Shown here piece after piece: positions 24,713-34,124 of a DNA stretch of 52,213 bases. The notes below the pieces were generated by a model. The model ran no database searches. It saw only the letters and a list, made by a program, of their open reading frames with translations, and had not been told where the DNA came from. Location of the stretch: NCBI RefSeq assembly GCF_002863585.1, contig NZ_PGUY01000057.1, forward strand, positions 1 through 52,213, written 5' to 3'. A program made the translations under genes and the position numbers. This stretch comes from Peribacillus deserti (GTDB taxonomy: Bacteria > Bacillota > Bacilli > Bacillales > DSM-1321). Numbering within the stretch: position 1 is the first letter of the stretch; every line of letters begins with the position of its first letter.

Positions 24713-26341
24713 ATGAAGAAGTTATTGACATTATTTATGGCTGCACTATTGATTTTCAGTCTGGCTGCCTGTACGGCAAAGGAAAATGCCGGTACAGAGT
24801 CAAACGGATCAGGCAAAGAGGAAAAAGGCGATAAAGAAAAGGTACTGAACTTAAATAACGGTACGGAGCCTACCTCATTCGACCCTGCACAGGGATTTGA
24901 TGCTGTGTCCTGGAATCCATTGAACAACTTAATGGAAGGTCTGACACGCCTTGATGACACACATGAACCAAAAGCAGCTACTGCCGAGAAGTGGGATGTT
25001 TCCGAGGATGGAAAGGTTTATACCTTCCACATCCGCAAGGACGCTAAGTGGTCAAATGGCGATGATGTAAAAGCGCAGGATTTTGTTTATTCATGGCTGC
25101 GTTTAATGGATCAAAAAACAGCTTCACCTGCTGCATTCTTAGCTAACTTTATCGAAGGTGCAGAAAGCTATAACTCAGGTAAAGGAAAAGCAGAAGACGT
25201 AAAAATCAAAGCCGTTGATGATAAAACATTTGAGGTTACTTTAACCAGCCCTCAAGCATACTTCCTGAGTGTTATTTCGAACCCATGCTTCTTCCCGATC
25301 AACGAAAAAGTGGCTAAAGAAAATCCAAAATGGTTTGCTGAAGCAGACTCTTTTGTTGGGAATGGTCCATTTACCCTTGCTTCATGGGAGCATGACAGCA
25401 ATTTCGTTATGGAAAAGAACAAAAACTACTGGGATAACAAAACGGTTAAGTTAGATAAAGTCCATTGGGATATTATCAGTGATACGAATACCGAATACCA
25501 AATGTTCACAACAAACAAACTGGATTCTTCCAGCGTTCCTCCGGATAATGCTGACCAGCTTCATAAAGAAGGAAAAGTAAAATCCTCCGGACAGGCAGGA
25601 ACTTATTTCTTCCGCTTTAACGTAACAAAAGAACCGTTCACAAATAAAGATATCCGAAGAGCCTTTGCAATGGCTGTAAACCAGCAGGATATCGTAGATT
25701 TCGTAACAAAGAACAAAGAAAAACCTGCCTATGGTTTTGTAGCATACGGATTTAAAGATGCTAACGGAAAAGACTTCCGTGAAACAAGCGGCGATCTTTT
25801 AAAAACAAATGTTGAAGAGGCTAAAAAGCTGCTTGAAAAAGGAATGAAAGATGAAGGCTACTCTAAACTTCCGGAAGTAACACTGCACTACAGCACAAGC
25901 GATCAGCACAAAGCGATTGCAGAAGCATTGCAGGATATGTACAAAAAGAATCTTGGCGTAGATATTAAATTAGCAAACATGGAATCTGCTGTTTTCACTG
26001 AAGAACAGACAGCTTTGAAATTCCAGCTTTCCCGCAGCTCTTTCTTGGCTGATTATAGTGATCCTATCAACTTCCTTGAAAACTTTACGACTGGTCTTGC
26101 GATGAACCGTACAGGCTGGAGCAATAAAGAATACGATAAGCTGATCAAAGACGCTAAAAACGAAGCGGACGAAAGCAAACGTTTCGAATTAATGTATCAG
26201 GCTGAAAAGCTGTTAATGGAGGAAGCTCCTATCTTCCCTCTTTACTTCTACAACAATTCATATTTACAAAGTGATAAAGTGGAAGGCATCGTCCGTCATC
26301 CAGTTGGATACATGGAACTGAAATGGGCAGATAAGAAGTAA
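24713..26341 (+). CDS. dppE: Dipeptide-binding lipoprotein DppE
   Basis: A 542-residue extracellular receptor of SBP_bac_5 type with a lipobox LAAC at Cys20 and a Gly/Lys/Glu-rich linker. It has the oligopeptide-binding signatures NGTEPTSFDPAQGFDA, WDVSEDGKVYTFHIRKDAKW and, at the end, APIFPLYFYNNSYL. GAGGGGGAACGCAC precedes ATG. A terminator-like hairpin follows, so DppE may be made in excess over the downstream Ykf enzymes, as is usual for binding proteins. Confidence 0.93.
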   Translation: MKKLLTLFMAALLIFSLAACTAKENAGTESNGSGKEEKGDKEKVLNLNNGTEPTSFDPAQGFDAVSWNPLNNLMEGLTRLDDTHEPKAATAEKWDVSEDGKVYTFHIRKDAKWSNGDDVKAQDFVYSWLRLMDQKTASPAAFLANFIEGAESYNSGKGKAEDVKIKAVDDKTFEVTLTSPQAYFLSVISNPCFFPINEKVAKENPKWFAEADSFVGNGPFTLASWEHDSNFVMEKNKNYWDNKTVKLDKVHWDIISDTNTEYQMFTTNKLDSSSVPPDNADQLHKEGKVKSSGQAGTYFFRFNVTKEPFTNKDIRRAFAMAVNQQDIVDFVTKNKEKPAYGFVAYGFKDANGKDFRETSGDLLKTNVEEAKKLLEKGMKDEGYSKLPEVTLHYSTSDQHKAIAEALQDMYKKNLGVDIKLANMESAVFTEEQTALKFQLSRSSFLADYSDPINFLENFTTGLAMNRTGWSNKEYDKLIKDAKNEADESKRFELMYQAEKLLMEEAPIFPLYFYNNSYLQSDKVEGIVRHPVGYMELKWADKK

Positions 26342-26346
26342 TAAGA

Positions 26347-26380
26347 GAAAAGGGGTGTTCGCTTTTGAACATCCCTTTTT
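26347..26380 (+). terminator. Internal terminator or attenuator after dppE
   Basis: Stem AAAAGGGGTGTTC / GAACATCCCTTTT with a short loop, then TTTTT. It lies between dppE and ykfA, so read-through would set Ykf enzyme levels. Confidence 0.65.
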
Positions 26381-26429
26381 TATCCATTTGTGAGTTTCGA
26401 AAACCTTTAACGAGAAAGTATGCAGGAGA

Positions 26430-26476
26430 ACTCCGCATCGCCTAACAGCGATAGCTTTGGACTCGGATGCGGAATT
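26430..26476 (+). other. Hairpin-forming leader before ykfA
   Basis: The inverted pair TCCGCATC / GATGCGGA encloses a smaller foldable segment (AGCGATAGC) and is followed by ATTTTAATG. It may be a second weak terminator or an RNA-stability element. No known riboswitch recognised. Confidence 0.35.
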
Positions 26477-26500
26477 TTAATGAGATAAGGAGAATCAATT

Positions 26501-27421
26501 ATGACATTTAAACCAGTACGCCTCATGAAGGGCGACTGTGTAGGTATAATCGCACCTGCGAGCCCGCCAAATCAGCAAAACCTTCAGCGTTCCCTTTCTT
26601 TTCTTAAAAGTTTAGGTCTTGATGTGAAATTTGGAAGACATGTGCAAAATGAATATGGCTATCTTGCCGGCTCTGATGCTGAGAGATTAGAAGATTTACA
26701 TAATATGTTTAAAGATGAAGAAGTGAAAGCAATCATTTGTGCCGGCGGCGGTTATGGAACCGCGAGAATTGCGGACTCCATCGATTATAAAATCATAGAG
26801 GAGAACCCCAAGATATTCTGGGGATACAGCGATATTACCTTTCTGCACACGGCTATCTTCCAGAAAACGGGTATGGCTACTTTTCATGGACCTATGCTTG
26901 CTTCTGATATCGGCAAAGAGGATGCAGATGATATTTCAAAAGCATCATTTGCTCAATTGTTTCAACCCGTAGTATTTACCTACTCTGAAATGCTGTCCCC
27001 TCTTGAAACAATGATTGAAGGAGAAGCGGCTGGAACAATTATTGGCGGTAATTTATCTCTTTTAGCAAGCACCCTTGGAACTCCTTTTGAAGTAGATACA
27101 AAGGATAAAATCGTACTTATTGAAGATATAAATGAAGAACCGCGGGCCGTCGATCGCATGCTTAATCAGCTGCACATGGCAGGCAAGCTTACGGATGCGG
27201 CGGGTTTCTTGATTGGGGATTTTAATAATTGTATACCGCAGCGAGAGAAATCCCTTACTCTTGAAGAAGTCTTGGACCATTACATAAAGCTTGCTGCTAA
27301 GCCGGCGTTGAAAGGCTTCTTAATTGGGCATTGCTCGCCTCATTATGCCATCCCCCTTGGTGTGAAAGCTTCCATGCATACAGGGGAGAAGAAAGTAGTT
27401 ATAGAAAGCGGCGTTCTATAA
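26501..27421 (+). CDS. ykfA: L,D-carboxypeptidase family S66 (YkfA)
   Basis: A 306-residue cytosolic serine peptidase of the LdcA/MccF family, which removes D-Ala from L-Lys or mDAP in murein tetrapeptides, or cuts related amides. The nucleophile Ser lies in FWGYSDITFLHTA; the Glu and His of the triad fit EDINEEPRAVDRMLNQL and GHCSPHYAIPLG. AAGGAGAATCAATT precedes ATG. First of the ykf genes, as in B. subtilis dppABCDE-ykfABCD. Confidence 0.92.
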   Translation: MTFKPVRLMKGDCVGIIAPASPPNQQNLQRSLSFLKSLGLDVKFGRHVQNEYGYLAGSDAERLEDLHNMFKDEEVKAIICAGGGYGTARIADSIDYKIIEENPKIFWGYSDITFLHTAIFQKTGMATFHGPMLASDIGKEDADDISKASFAQLFQPVVFTYSEMLSPLETMIEGEAAGTIIGGNLSLLASTLGTPFEVDTKDKIVLIEDINEEPRAVDRMLNQLHMAGKLTDAAGFLIGDFNNCIPQREKSLTLEEVLDHYIKLAAKPALKGFLIGHCSPHYAIPLGVKASMHTGEKKVVIESGVL

Positions 27422-27466
27422 AGCCTTGCAATGCTAGAAAAATGTGCAAAGGATGACTCAGAAAAA

Positions 27467-28546
27467 ATGAAAATTAAACATATAGAGACCTTCCGTGCTG
27501 AAGTTCCGCTTATCAAACCGTTTAAAACCGCTTTGAGAACCGTTGAAGTTGCTCAGGCCATCGTCGTTAAAGTCAGCTGTGATAACGGAGTCGAAGGATA
27601 TGGAGAAGCACCTCCGACATTGGTTATCACGGGTGACAGCCTTGACAGCATCGAGTCTTCCATTCATTCCGTTTTTAAACCGTACCTTCTCAACAAAAAC
27701 CTCCTGAACTATGAAGCTGTGTTTCAGGGGCTTCATAGTATTCTTATTGGGAACTCAAGTGCAAAAGCTGCGATTGATATGGCCCTGTACGATTGTTTGT
27801 CCAAGCGTGCAGGAATTCCTTTATATCAGTATTTGGGAGGATTTAAATCCGAAATCGAAACAGATTTTACCGTAAGCGTAAACAGTCCCGAAGAAATGGG
27901 CGAGGATGCCGGCAGATATGCAGAGCAGGGTTTCGATGTCCTTAAAGTCAAGGTAGGGAAAGATGCTTCAAAAGATATGGACCGCATTAAGGAAATTAGA
28001 AGGAAAGTCGGCCCAGGGATAAAAATCAGGCTGGATGCCAATCAGGGATGGTCCCCGAAGCAAGCTGTGTCCATTATCCGGAAAATGGAGGATGCAGGTC
28101 TTGACATTGAGCTTGTGGAACAGCCCGTAGCAGCAGCTGATATTCAAGGGTTAAAGTTTGTAACAGATGCTGTGGACACATTGATTATGGCGGATGAGAG
28201 TATATTTACACCAAAGCAGGCTTTTGAAGTATTGAGAACGAGAAGCGCCGACTTAATCAATATCAAGCTTATGAAAGCAGGCGGAATCTATCAGGCTGAA
28301 AAAATTAATGCAATGGCTGAAATCTGCGGCGTTGAATGCATGGTCGGAAGCATGATTGAAACAAGGCTAGGAATTACAGCGGCAGCCCACTTTGCAGCGA
28401 GTAAGAAGAATATTACGCGGTTTGATCTCGATGCTCCTCTTATGCTTGCAAAGGATATTGTTAAAGGCGGCATACACTATTCAGGCAGAAAAATCTCGTT
28501 TCCGGATGCACCCGGCCTTGGAATTTTCAATGTTGCAGGCGTATAA
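27467..28546 (+). CDS. ykfB: L-Ala-D/L-Glu epimerase (YkfB), enolase superfamily
   Basis: A 359-residue enzyme epimerising the D-Glu of the murein dipeptide L-Ala-D-Glu, making it digestible. Enolase-superfamily residues are complete: the KxK base in LKVKVG, metal ligands in RLDANQGW, ELVEQPV and MADESIF, and the opposing Lys in NIKLMKAGG. The frame opens at 27431, but ATG 27467 gives the family-typical start MKIKHIETF; its AAAGGATGA lies rather far upstream, so the start is less sure than the identity. Confidence 0.92.
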   Translation: MKIKHIETFRAEVPLIKPFKTALRTVEVAQAIVVKVSCDNGVEGYGEAPPTLVITGDSLDSIESSIHSVFKPYLLNKNLLNYEAVFQGLHSILIGNSSAKAAIDMALYDCLSKRAGIPLYQYLGGFKSEIETDFTVSVNSPEEMGEDAGRYAEQGFDVLKVKVGKDASKDMDRIKEIRRKVGPGIKIRLDANQGWSPKQAVSIIRKMEDAGLDIELVEQPVAAADIQGLKFVTDAVDTLIMADESIFTPKQAFEVLRTRSADLINIKLMKAGGIYQAEKINAMAEICGVECMVGSMIETRLGITAAAHFAASKKNITRFDLDAPLMLAKDIVKGGIHYSGRKISFPDAPGLGIFNVAGV

Positions 28547-28562
28547 GAAGGAGGAATTATCA

Positions 28563-29480
28563 ATGAATAAATGGGTTGTCAATGTTCCTGTAGCAACAGT
28601 GTGGACTAGTTACGATTCTGCAAGAGATCTGGATATAAAGGCAGTGAAAAACCCGGTGGACATTCAAGATTGGCTGAAAGGCCTTACATATGAAACAAGT
28701 CTTGAGCTCTGCAATAAAAATTTAGTGCAGACGCAAGTCCTGCTGGGGGAAGAGGTACTCGTCACTGAGGAAAAAGAAGGCTGGTCACATGTTATTTGTT
28801 TAAGCCAGCCTTCTTCCAAGGATGTTCGCGGCTATCCAGGATGGATTCCCACGGAACAGCTTATCCAAAATCAAAATTGGAGCTTAAACGATAGCCCCAT
28901 TGCTGTTATACATAGTAAAAAAGCTATGCTGACAACCGATACAGGGGGGAATTTAGAAATCTGCTTTCAAACGGTCTTGCCTTTTACATCTGCGGAAAAT
29001 GGCAGGGTGCGCGTTGATATCCCCGAAGGAACCGGTGTGCTCAGTGAAAAAGATGTAACAATCTTTGATTCCGTTTCTTCCATACCTAAAGGGAATGGAG
29101 AAGGAATTGCCGCTGCTGGTGAACGGTTTGTGGGACTGCCTTATTTGTGGGGCGGAGTCAGCAGCTTTGGGTATGATTGTTCGGGCTTCAGCTATACGAT
29201 GTGCAAGGCAAATGGATATACCATTCCAAGAGACGCGCATGATCAGCTGCAGACTGGGGCAGCAGCAGACCTGAACAGTCTCCGGCGGGGGGATTTATTA
29301 TATTTTGCCTATGAAGAAGGTAAGGGAAGTATCCACCATGTCGGCATCTATTATGGAAATGGCAAGCTCCTGCATTCCCCGAAAACCGGTAATAATATTG
29401 AAATTATCCCGCTCGCAGGAACTATTTATGAGAAGGAAATTTGTGCAGCCAGGCGTTATGGAGCAGAGACGGAGGAATAA
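28563..29480 (+). CDS. ykfC: Gamma-D-glutamyl-L-diamino acid endopeptidase (YkfC), NlpC/P60
   Basis: A 305-residue cytosolic enzyme that cuts L-Ala-gamma-D-Glu from the diamino acid in murein peptides. The N-terminal two thirds hold SH3-like domains (VATVWTSYDSARDLD, then SHVICLSQ). The C-terminal NlpC/P60 domain has catalytic Cys206 in GYDCSGFSY, His in IHHVGIYYGNG and a further His in KLLHSPKTG. The frame opens far upstream, but AAGGAGGAATTATCA fixes ATG 28563. No signal peptide, which fits cytosolic recycling. Feeds the epimerase encoded just before it. Confidence 0.92.
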   Translation: MNKWVVNVPVATVWTSYDSARDLDIKAVKNPVDIQDWLKGLTYETSLELCNKNLVQTQVLLGEEVLVTEEKEGWSHVICLSQPSSKDVRGYPGWIPTEQLIQNQNWSLNDSPIAVIHSKKAMLTTDTGGNLEICFQTVLPFTSAENGRVRVDIPEGTGVLSEKDVTIFDSVSSIPKGNGEGIAAAGERFVGLPYLWGGVSSFGYDCSGFSYTMCKANGYTIPRDAHDQLQTGAAADLNSLRRGDLLYFAYEEGKGSIHHVGIYYGNGKLLHSPKTGNNIEIIPLAGTIYEKEICAARRYGAETEE

Positions 29481-29483
29481 ATC

Positions 29484-30494
29484 ATGAATCAGCAAGTGCT
29501 CTTAGAAGTCAATCATCTAAAAAAGTATTTTCAGCTAGGAAAAAAAGAAACATTAAAAGCAGTAGATGATGTGTCCTTCCGAATTTTCAAAGGAGAAACC
29601 TTTGGTATCGTAGGAGAGTCCGGCTGCGGAAAATCAACTGCCGGCAGAACAATCATCGGATTATATGACCGCACAGATGGTGAGGTCATCTTTGACGGTA
29701 AAAACGTCCATACTTTAAAAGAAAAAGAAAAATTTGCTTTATACCGGCAGATGCAAATGATTTTTCAAGATCCTTATGCATCGCTAAATCCAAGGTCTAC
29801 GGTTATGGAAATCATTTCAGAACCAATGGAGGTACACGGTCTATACCGAACTAAGCAGGATAGAGTGAAGCGTGTATATGAATTATTGGAAGATGTCGGC
29901 CTGAATCGGGACCATGCAAATAGATATCCGCATGAATTCAGCGGAGGGCAAAGGCAGCGTATCGGCATCGCTCGAGCATTGGCGCTGGATCCACAATTCA
30001 TTATTGCCGATGAGCCCATCTCTGCACTGGATGTGTCTGTACAGGCACAAGTTGTAAATCTGCTGAAACGGCTGCAAAAAGAAAAAGGCCTCACATTTCT
30101 ATTTATCGCCCATGACCTTTCGATGGTGAAACAAATCAGTGACCGGATCGGTGTCATGTACTTAGGCAATCTAGTAGAGCTGACAACCAGCGGCCAGCTT
30201 TATAATAAACCGCTTCATCCATATACCCAGGCTCTTTTATCGGCCATCCCGATTCCTGACCCTGACGTGGAGGATGCACGGGAGCGGATCATTCTAAAAG
30301 GGGAACTGCCAAGTCCGATCAATCCACCGAGCGGATGTGTATTCCGGACAAGATGTCCGCATGCCATGGAGGTTTGTGCACAGAAAAAACCTGTTTGGCA
30401 GGAAGCGGATGATCAGCATTTTGTTGCCTGCCATCTTTATAACAAAGAAATCATGGACGGGAAAGAATATTCCCAGACTGCCGCAGCGAAATAA
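29484..30494 (+). CDS. ykfD: Oligopeptide ABC transporter ATPase (YkfD/DppF-like)
   Basis: A 336-residue ATPase with Walker A GESGCGKST, Q loop IFQDPYASLNPR, signature SGGQRQRIGIARAL, Walker B FIIADEPISALD and the C-terminal oligopeptide-ATPase domain, including GCVFRTRCPHAMEVC. GACGGAGGAATAAATC precedes ATG. It is the natural second ATPase beside DppD; with dppD frameshifted it may be the only complete ATPase of this importer. Confidence 0.92.
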   Translation: MNQQVLLEVNHLKKYFQLGKKETLKAVDDVSFRIFKGETFGIVGESGCGKSTAGRTIIGLYDRTDGEVIFDGKNVHTLKEKEKFALYRQMQMIFQDPYASLNPRSTVMEIISEPMEVHGLYRTKQDRVKRVYELLEDVGLNRDHANRYPHEFSGGQRQRIGIARALALDPQFIIADEPISALDVSVQAQVVNLLKRLQKEKGLTFLFIAHDLSMVKQISDRIGVMYLGNLVELTTSGQLYNKPLHPYTQALLSAIPIPDPDVEDARERIILKGELPSPINPPSGCVFRTRCPHAMEVCAQKKPVWQEADDQHFVACHLYNKEIMDGKEYSQTAAAK

Positions 30495-30509
30495 AAGGAG
30501 GGAAATAGC

Positions 30510-31295
30510 ATGGTGATTACTTCTTTGGAAGAGTTATTGAAAGCGCACCTGACCCTTACATCCGGAAGAATCAGCCTCGCACTGGAGATTCAGGGCGAGA
30601 AATTTGAATATAACAGCCGTACAATTATTCCTTCTGCAAGTCTTATTAAGCTTCCGATATTAATAGCAGCATACCGTGAAAGTGAGAAAGGAAAGCTATT
30701 TCTCCATCGGCGGGTCACTGTGACCCGTGAAGATAAAACGGGAGGGTCGGGCGTTATCCAGTCTCTATCCGAAGGGCTCAACTTTACAATTAAAGATCTA
30801 TTAACCTTAATGATCACCGTTTCAGATAATACGGCCACGAATGTCTGTATAGATTTAATCGGCCTCGATTCTATTAATGATACGATCAAGGAAATAGGTC
30901 TTCGGCATACAGTGCTTGGCCGCAAGATGATGGACTGGGATGGGATTAAGGAAGGTAAGAATAATTACACCTCAGCCAATGATATGCTTCTCTGTATGAA
31001 AGCCATAAACGAACAAGGCATTCTCACAGAAGAAAGCCGGACAGATATATTAAACATCCTGCAATCACAGCAATTTGTGGATAAGCTTCCAGCCCATATG
31101 GATACGGATGTAATAACGATCGCTAATAAAACAGGAGAACTGCCTGGAGCCGAACATGATACTGCAATTATTAAGTTTAAAGAAAAAACAGCGTATGCAG
31201 CGGTTCTAACCGACGGACTTCTAAGCCAGGAAGAGGGACGGCAGGCTATCCGGAATATCGGACACATAATTTATAATCATTTAATTGAAGAATGA
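30510..31295 (+). CDS. Class A beta-lactamase-fold serine hydrolase, cytosolic
   Basis: A 261-residue protein at the end of the dpp-ykf operon, 15 bases after ykfD with AAAAGGAGGGAAATAGC before ATG. It has the three penicillin-recognising motifs: S44-L-I-K47, S105-D-N107 and K207-T-G209. It lacks a signal peptide, unlike secreted beta-lactamases. The omega-loop region (about 140-158, KMMDWDGIKEGKNNYTS) is short and shows no clear equivalent of the deacylating Glu of true class A enzymes. A peptide or D-amino-acid hydrolase acting on imported murein fragments is more likely than antibiotic resistance, by context. B. subtilis has no such gene at this place. Confidence 0.8.
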   Translation: MVITSLEELLKAHLTLTSGRISLALEIQGEKFEYNSRTIIPSASLIKLPILIAAYRESEKGKLFLHRRVTVTREDKTGGSGVIQSLSEGLNFTIKDLLTLMITVSDNTATNVCIDLIGLDSINDTIKEIGLRHTVLGRKMMDWDGIKEGKNNYTSANDMLLCMKAINEQGILTEESRTDILNILQSQQFVDKLPAHMDTDVITIANKTGELPGAEHDTAIIKFKEKTAYAAVLTDGLLSQEEGRQAIRNIGHIIYNHLIEE

Positions 31296-31305
31296 TCATA
31301 CCTTT

Positions 31306-31331
31306 CCCCCTTAAGCTGTTCCTTAAGGGGG
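31306..31331 (+). terminator. Terminator of the dpp-ykf operon
   Basis: Stem CCCCCTTAA / TTAAGGGGG with an eight-base loop, then TTTTTG. Confidence 0.85.
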
Positions 31332-31370
31332 TTTTTGATTTGTATTTCAGGGAGAATGGCCGAACAAGGG

Positions 31371-31461
31371 AATCCTGCAAAAATGCCAATAATCCTGCAA
31401 AACTCTCAAAAATCCTCATAACTTCATTTAATCCTGCAAATCTAGTTATAGCTCATGCAAC
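31371..31461 (+). repeat. Array 1: five units of 20-21 bp, core TCCTGCAAA
   Basis: AATCCTGCAA starts at 31371, 31391 and 31430; a variant AATCCTCATA at 31411; a degenerate GCTCATGCAA at 31451. Spacing is 20, 20, 19 and 21 bp with unrelated sequence between cores. The rest of the gap to 31727 is AT-rich and shows no gene. Confidence 0.7.
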
Positions 31462-31727
31462 TATTTTAGTAGGGCCACCGCCGCCAATTTTCCTCACAAT
31501 TTTTTATTTCTACATTAAAAATTTTGAAAACCCCCACAACTTTTGACCCTTAAAACTTGTGGCAGCTGCCTTAAATGCTGTTACACCATAAAATTTAATA
31601 TGTAAACATCATGTGATAAAAGTCCTATTTTCAGGATTAATTTGGAAACTGGTCGTAATAACACTATATTACTGGTAAAATTATCTATTATTATAGTTAT
31701 ATATTCATAGATTTAAATGGGGGCAGC

Positions 31728-33980
31728 ATGATGTTAAGTTTATTTTCTAAAAGCAGAAAAAGAATCATTGTTTATTCCGCACTATTTTTATTAATTATTT
31801 CTTTAATTGATCCAGGGCTGCTTGGCCAAAAAGCCAGGGCTTTTGATTTATTTGGCTTTACCCCTGTGAAAAAGAGCAATTATCCAGTTGCTCCAGGTGT
31901 TAGCCACAGCAGCTATACTCTTAAAGGAAAAAGTAATATTGAAGCACTAAACATGCTTACAGTGGATCCGAAAAATCCCTTCATTAAGCTTGCGGTCACC
32001 TCTGCACAGGGGAAAGTTCTGGCTATTGATACAGTCAGAAACCAGGCTAAACAGATTGATAAAACTGGATATAAAGTAATCGCGGGTGTTAACAGTGATT
32101 TTTACAAAACGGCAGCTCCTTATACGGGCCAGCCGATCGGCCTTCAGATTTCAAATCGAGAAATTATTACGGCTCCTTCAACTTCAAAAAGTGTACTTGG
32201 GATCACGGACAGGGGACAGGCAGGTATTTCCGGCCAGGTGAAAATGACGGCTAAGCTCCAGATTCCAGGTACCAGCGGGTATAAAATATCTGGAATTAAT
32301 CGCGCGAGAAATAAGGATACACAGCCAAACAGCATCATTTTGTTTACTTCGAAATTCAGTACATCGACAAAATCCTCTGGCGATGAGGTAGAGTTTGTGC
32401 TGAACCCAGAGAAAGATTCTGTAACGGCCAATGAAACGCTGTCTGCCACAGTGGAAGATATTCTTTATAAAGGAGATTCTAAAATTCCTGCAGGGAAATG
32501 GGTTCTGTCAGCGTCTGGAACACAAGCAGATCAACTGTTCTATAACTTAAATATAGGTCAGGAGGTTCAGTTTAAGATCAACTTCAGCCATGGTTTGGAT
32601 GAGGCTGTCCAAGCGGTATCAGGCGGTGATTTGATTATAGAGGATGAGAAAATAACACCGGAAGCGGAAAAGGATAAGTATGAGCGTCATCCGCGCACGT
32701 TGGTAGCCGTAAAGCAAGGGAAGCTGTACATAACAGTAATTGATGGCAGGCAGCCGTGCTATAGTGATGGCGTAACTGTAGCTGAAGGTGCGCAATACTT
32801 AGCCAAGCAGGGGATGGAAGCCGCGATGAATATGGATGGAGGAGGGTCTGCTACATATGCAATGAGGCTCCCGGGGGATCAGTCCCTTTCGATTGTAAAT
32901 AAACCGTCCGATGGATTTGAGCGCAGGGTATCCAATGGACTGATGGTGGTTTCGACAGCACCTGTTTCTCCCCTTTCAAAGCTGACTTCAACGTTGGGAG
33001 ATTCTATTAAAGTATTAGCGAAAGCAAATGTGTCACTGCCTTTAAAAGGTCAGGATAAATACTATAACCCTGTTAATGTAAATGGAAAATCTATTAAATG
33101 GACAGTTCCAAGCCTGATTGGCAAAATGGATGCTTCCGGCCGTTTTACTGCCGGCGGTAACGCTGCGAAGGGCAGGATTACCGCAAGGATCGGTACTGTT
33201 ACTAAGTCCATTAATGTTGAGGTTGTAAAGGAACTGGCATCTATATCACTGACACCAAAAAACACGATCATAAATCCCGGAAGTAAACAAACTTTTAAAG
33301 CCATGGGATTTGACAAGCAGGGTAATGAAATCCAGCTTTCCCAGGAAATATTAAAATGGGAAGCCAAAGGTAGTATAGGAAAACTGGATGCAAAGGGGAC
33401 TTTGTCCGCCAGCACCCGTATACAGGCTGGGAAGATTGCCGTTTCCTTTGGAAAAGTGAAGACTGAGATAACTGTTAATGTTGGAAAGCCTCCGGTATTG
33501 GTGGAGGATTTTGAAGATATTGATGATTTGTATACTTCTATGGCAAAAGCCACCAATGTTTATGCTGTCCCGACGAATAGGCCAAACCCCGTCAAGGAAG
33601 GAACACATGGTGCCTCACTCAGCTACGATTTCAGCGGCACATCGGGGACGTCTGCAGCTTATTTACATTTTAAAGGAAAAAATGGAACTCCGGGCCGAAT
33701 GATCGACAGCAGACCAGCTAAATTGGGAATGTGGGTATATGGTGATTCTAAGTCGCATTGGCTGAGAGCAGCCTTACAGGATGCGAAAGGTAAATCCTTC
33801 ACGATCGACTTTACCGGGCCGGGCAGGTTAGATTGGCAGGGATGGAAGTACGTTTATGCTGTGCTTCCTGCAAACGTAACAGGACCGGTGAAGCTGATGC
33901 AAATATATATAGTGGAAACCAGCAGCACGAACAAAAACAAGGGGACCATTTATTTTGACACACTGAGGGCATTGTACTAG
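31728..33980 (+). CDS. Secreted phosphodiester glycosidase (NAGPA-domain) protein
   Basis: A 750-residue envelope protein. N-terminal signal or anchor (about 12-30, IIVYSALFLLIISLI). A NAGPA-type phosphodiester glycosidase domain, about 60-410, carries the hallmarks AGVNSDFYKTAAPYTGQP, HPRTLVAVKQGKLYITVIDG and MNMDGGGSATYAM; the family removes sugar groups joined by phosphodiester bonds. Two Big_2-like immunoglobulin domains follow (about 425-600, with KWTVPSLIGKMDASGRFTA and a second similar unit). The C-terminal 150 residues (LVEDFEDIDDLY to the end) resemble a carbohydrate-binding jelly-roll. ATG follows GGGGGCAGC. Single gene with its own terminator. The likely substrate is a wall glycopolymer, by inference. 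Confidence 0.85.
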   Translation: MMLSLFSKSRKRIIVYSALFLLIISLIDPGLLGQKARAFDLFGFTPVKKSNYPVAPGVSHSSYTLKGKSNIEALNMLTVDPKNPFIKLAVTSAQGKVLAIDTVRNQAKQIDKTGYKVIAGVNSDFYKTAAPYTGQPIGLQISNREIITAPSTSKSVLGITDRGQAGISGQVKMTAKLQIPGTSGYKISGINRARNKDTQPNSIILFTSKFSTSTKSSGDEVEFVLNPEKDSVTANETLSATVEDILYKGDSKIPAGKWVLSASGTQADQLFYNLNIGQEVQFKINFSHGLDEAVQAVSGGDLIIEDEKITPEAEKDKYERHPRTLVAVKQGKLYITVIDGRQPCYSDGVTVAEGAQYLAKQGMEAAMNMDGGGSATYAMRLPGDQSLSIVNKPSDGFERRVSNGLMVVSTAPVSPLSKLTSTLGDSIKVLAKANVSLPLKGQDKYYNPVNVNGKSIKWTVPSLIGKMDASGRFTAGGNAAKGRITARIGTVTKSINVEVVKELASISLTPKNTIINPGSKQTFKAMGFDKQGNEIQLSQEILKWEAKGSIGKLDAKGTLSASTRIQAGKIAVSFGKVKTEITVNVGKPPVLVEDFEDIDDLYTSMAKATNVYAVPTNRPNPVKEGTHGASLSYDFSGTSGTSAAYLHFKGKNGTPGRMIDSRPAKLGMWVYGDSKSHWLRAALQDAKGKSFTIDFTGPGRLDWQGWKYVYAVLPANVTGPVKLMQIYIVETSSTNKNKGTIYFDTLRALY

Positions 33981-34018
33981 GAAGCCTTCCTTGAAACGTT
34001 CCGGCTTCGTAAATAACG

Positions 34019-34046
34019 CCGCCAAATCTATTAGAAGATTTGGCGG
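34019..34046 (+). terminator. Terminator of the phosphodiester glycosidase gene
   Basis: A perfect 10-bp stem CCGCCAAATC / GATTTGGCGG with an eight-base loop, then TTATTTTTT. Confidence 0.85.
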
Positions 34047-34124
34047 TTATTTTTTGGAATGTGTGAAGAACTCAGGGCCCTAAATACGGTAAAATCAGAG
34101 TAAATGGATAGGGGAGTATAAGTC

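Noticed and set aside
28392-28562. Extended N-terminus for ykfC
   Set aside because: The extra region overlaps ykfB in another frame; AAGGAGG directly before 28563 gives the natural start.
30510-31295. Antibiotic-resistance beta-lactamase
   Set aside because: No signal peptide, no clear deacylating Glu, and it lies in a peptide-recycling operon.
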